Part shown: positions 7,684-8,189 of the stretch, in pieces
How the letters are laid out: each line of letters opens with the position of its first letter
Position numbering within the stretch: the stretch's first letter is position 1
Source of the DNA: an uncultured Sphingobium sp.
Lineage (GTDB): Bacteria; Pseudomonadota; Alphaproteobacteria; Sphingomonadales; Sphingomonadaceae
Length of the DNA stretch: 8,189 nucleotides
Reading direction: 5' to 3'
Assembly (NCBI GenBank): GCA_913773715.1
Contig: CAJYHD010000518.1
Coordinates: 1 to 8,189, forward strand
The notes under the pieces: generated by a model
Databases searched by the model: none
What the model saw: the letters and a program-made list of their open reading frames with translations, nothing else
What the model was told of the DNA's origin: nothing
Made by a program: the position numbers and the translations under genes

Positions 7684-8088
7684 CTAATTCCTATTCGCAA
7701 CGGCGCGGAGGGGATCGAGCAGCCAATCCATGAATGTCTGTCGATCAAGGATCATATTGGCGTCGAGCGTCATCCCAGGCTGCAATGAAACGGGCTTTCC
7801 ATAAGCTTGGATTTGCTGGCGATCTGGGGCCGCTGTCACGCGATAGACTGGCTCCTCTATTCGAAATGGTGCGTCAGTTTCGCCGCCAGCCATGGCAACC
7901 TGCGATATAGTCTGCACGTGGGCAGTGAAGCTGCCAAAGCGCTGGTAGGGGAATGCATCGTAGAGAAGCCTCACCTCCTGGCCAGGACGGACGAAGCCGA
8001 TGGCCTTGCTCGGAACGTAGATGTCTGCCCGCAAGGCCGTTCCGATTGGCACGATCACCATGAGGGGAACCGCGCTGGCGACGGTTCG
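7684..8088 (-). CDS. HlyD/CvaA-type membrane-fusion protein, 5' end missing
   Basis: The C-terminal 134 residues of a periplasmic adaptor that links an inner-membrane ABC exporter to an outer-membrane channel. The conserved core is TVASAVPLMVIVP, then ADIYVPSKAIGFVRPG and YDAFPYQRFG, where the beta-barrel and lipoyl-like parts of the family meet; LQPGMTLDANMILD and a hydrophobic WLLDPLRAV close the chain. Family members are usually about 400 residues, so roughly two thirds, including the N-terminal membrane anchor and coiled coil, are absent. The frame continues to an ATG at 8133, but codons 8089-8133 are the reverse complement of the gene's own downstream sequence and add 15 meaningless residues, so I stop at 8088. 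The stop TAG is 7686-7684. It lies just upstream of the C39 exporter and is presumably its partner. Confidence 0.88.
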   Translation of the reverse strand, partial: RTVASAVPLMVIVPIGTALRADIYVPSKAIGFVRPGQEVRLLYDAFPYQRFGSFTAHVQTISQVAMAGGETDAPFRIEEPVYRVTAAPDRQQIQAYGKPVSLQPGMTLDANMILDRQTFMDWLLDPLRAVANRN

Positions 8089-8189
8089 CCTCATGGTGAT
8101 CGTGCCAATCGGAACGGCCTTGCGGGCAGACATCTACGTTCCGAGCAAGGCCATCGGCTTCGTCCGTCCTGGCCAGGAGGTGAGGCTTC
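7965..8189. repeat. Perfect 101-bp inverted repeat (fold-back) at the window end
   Basis: 7965-8065 and 8089-8189 are exact reverse complements, separated by 23 bp. Inside the spacer, after one mismatch (8066/8088), GAACCG (8067-8072) and CGGTTC (8082-8087) extend the hairpin with a nine-base loop. The left arm is normal HlyD coding sequence; the right arm has no coding sense of its own and ends exactly at the last base. The probable cause is a fold-back chimera or assembly end effect. A real inverted duplication or hairpin end is the less likely alternative. Confidence 0.97.

Noticed and set aside
8089..8189. Mobile-element terminal inverted repeat or telomere-like end
   Set aside because: The arm is a copy of internal HlyD coding sequence with no transposase or target duplication; an assembly or amplification fold-back explains it better.

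Overview
The window looks like accessory or plasmid/ICE-type DNA from a GC-rich alphaproteobacterium. A sphingomonad is my best guess. That guess rests on GC-rich coding style and on recalling a ParB-like gene next to a methyltransferase/strawberry-notch helicase gene on sphingomonad plasmids; it is not based on a marker gene. All four genes lie on the minus strand, so transcription reads from high to low coordinates. I see no rRNA, tRNA, CRISPR array, transposase or integrase.

Right part (5567-8189): a two-gene peptide export module. A HlyD/CvaA-type membrane-fusion protein, lacking its N-terminal part, is followed 29 bp later by a complete C39-peptidase ABC exporter (peptidase, membrane domain and ATPase in one chain). 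Together they would cleave a leader from a small peptide and move it across the inner membrane towards an outer-membrane channel. Neither the precursor peptide nor a TolC-like channel is visible. This part has visibly lower GC and different codon choice than the left part.

Left part (1-5395): a large protein (about 1406 aa) that fuses an N6-adenine-type DNA methyltransferase to a strawberry-notch-type superfamily 2 helicase, then a ParB/Srx-fold DNA-binding protein that runs off the left edge. Such pairs are typical of conjugative-element backbones. An antirestriction or DNA-protection role is plausible by analogy with phage P1 DarB, but is not shown here.

Non-coding structure: the two backbone genes share a leader element (a purine-rich tract, an AGCC-TTC-GGCT hairpin and TGATGAGC). 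Just after the helicase stop codon this element forms the 3' arm of a strong 17-bp imperfect stem-loop. The matching 5' arm is missing upstream of the helicase gene, where the lower-GC export module abuts. This fits the export module having replaced the original neighbour.

Right edge: the last 101 bp (8089-8189) are a perfect reverse complement of 7965-8065 across a 23-bp spacer. The fold-back sits inside the HlyD gene and ends exactly at the window edge, so it is most likely an assembly or amplification artefact. The HlyD gene should be read as 5'-truncated at about 8088.
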